From a bacterium (GTDB lineage: Bacteria > Elusimicrobiota > Elusimicrobia > Elusimicrobiales > UBA9959), in NCBI GenBank assembly GCA_021845705.1, contig JAJZVJ010000127.1:1-6962 (forward strand): DNA of 6,962 nucleotides. The letters are read 5' to 3'. A model generated the notes under the pieces. The model was given only the letters and a program-made list of their open reading frames with translations, was not told the origin of the DNA and ran no database searches. Every line of letters begins with the position of its first letter. Position 1 is the first letter of the stretch. Below, piece after piece: positions 6,799-6,962 of this stretch. The translations under genes and the position numbers were made by a program.

Positions 6799-6910
6799 TT
6801 ATATATCGGGGGACTTAAAGGAAGGCAGGATAGGCGGCCGCTGAACCCTGACGGGACTGCCCGGGGCGGCGGGAGGCCGAAACTTCCGCCGCCTTTCAGC
6901 TTCAGCGCCG
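6799..6910. other. Gap upstream of polA, no confident promoter
   Basis: Besides the hairpin, this 112-base gap holds an AT-rich run directly before the polA ATG. On the minus strand I see possible weak -10 hexamers, TATCCT (6832-6827) and TTTAAG (6819-6814), but no matching -35. I see no coding sequence here. polA may be transcribed from here or read through from the gene beyond the contig edge. Confidence 0.4.
6865..6893 (-). terminator. GC-rich hairpin between an upstream gene and polA (possible terminator)
   Basis: Bases 6865-6875 pair with 6883-6893 in an 11-bp stem (ten Watson-Crick pairs and one G-U type pair) around a 7-base loop. On the transcribed minus strand it begins 17 bases after the stop of the upstream partial gene. 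No U-run follows it (the next bases are CCCCGGGC), so it is not a classic intrinsic terminator. It may mark the 3' end of that transcript after Rho-dependent termination, or be a leader structure of polA. The hairpin is seen; the role is inferred. Confidence 0.4.
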
Positions 6911-6955
6911 TCAGCCGATCATTTCATCCAGGTGCTTTTTAAGTTCTTCCTTGGG
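6911..6955 (-). CDS. C-terminal fragment of an unidentified protein
   Basis: On the minus strand an open frame enters from the contig edge and ends at TGA (6913-6911). It encodes PKEELKKHLDEMIG, 14 residues or so. The charged, helix-forming composition and the stop just before a hairpin are typical of the end of a real gene. It would be the gene upstream of polA on the same strand. The fragment is too short to name a family, and bases 6956-6962 are adapter, so the true frame continues only to 6955. Confidence 0.5.
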   Translation of the reverse strand, partial: PKEELKKHLDEMIG

Positions 6956-6962
6956 AGATCGG
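6956..6962. other. Illumina adapter remnant at right contig end
   Basis: The last seven bases, AGATCGG, match the first bases of the Illumina adapter read-through sequence (AGATCGGAAGAGC). Seven bases alone could occur by chance, but their exact position at the edge, together with the 11-base remnant at the other end, makes contamination the best reading. Confidence 0.8.

Noticed and set aside
1..6962. CRISPR array, tRNA, rRNA, insertion sequence or defence island
   Set aside because: No regularly spaced direct repeats, cloverleaf-like sequence, transposase motifs or defence-type domains were seen on either strand; the window is almost entirely housekeeping coding sequence.

Overview
The window reads as a short contig of bacterial chromosome, probably from a metagenome assembly. 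Both ends carry remnants of the Illumina sequencing adapter (1-11 and 6956-6962), so both terminal genes are cut by the read or contig edge. Base composition is high in G+C in the genes and AT-richer around 140-250. Every gene I can support is on the minus strand, so transcription runs from high to low coordinates. The protein style and gene content (Zn-type bL31, proofreading-dead DNA polymerase I, Rho with a long Gln/Asn-rich N-terminus) fit a deeply branching free-living bacterium. My impression is Elusimicrobiota, but nothing in the window proves a phylum.

In order of transcription: the last 14 codons of an unidentified gene (6955-6911); a 112-base gap with a strong GC hairpin (6865-6893); DNA polymerase I (polA, 6798-4225); a rhomboid membrane protease whose start overlaps the polA end by 11 bases (4235-3486); dephospho-CoA kinase (coaE, 3474-2848); transcription termination factor Rho (rho, 2838-1270); and a membrane-anchored LysM/M23 peptidase (1244-279). 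Next comes a 136-base gap with a perfect 17-bp inverted repeat and a good promoter. Last is ribosomal protein bL31 (rpmE, 142 to the contig edge).

PolA through the M23 peptidase look like one tightly packed operon: one 11-base overlap, then gaps of 11, 9 and 25 bases. It joins DNA repair/replication, membrane proteolysis, the last step of CoA synthesis, transcription termination and cell-wall remodelling. It is a housekeeping cluster, not a single pathway. rpmE appears to be a separate unit with its own extended -10 promoter, placed just after the inverted-repeat element.

I found no CRISPR array, tRNA, rRNA, insertion sequence or defence system, and no convincing undescribed system. The points most worth a second look are the Rho N-terminal Gln/Asn-rich region with its in-frame hexanucleotide repeat, the 17-bp inverted-repeat element at 191-263, and the adapter contamination.
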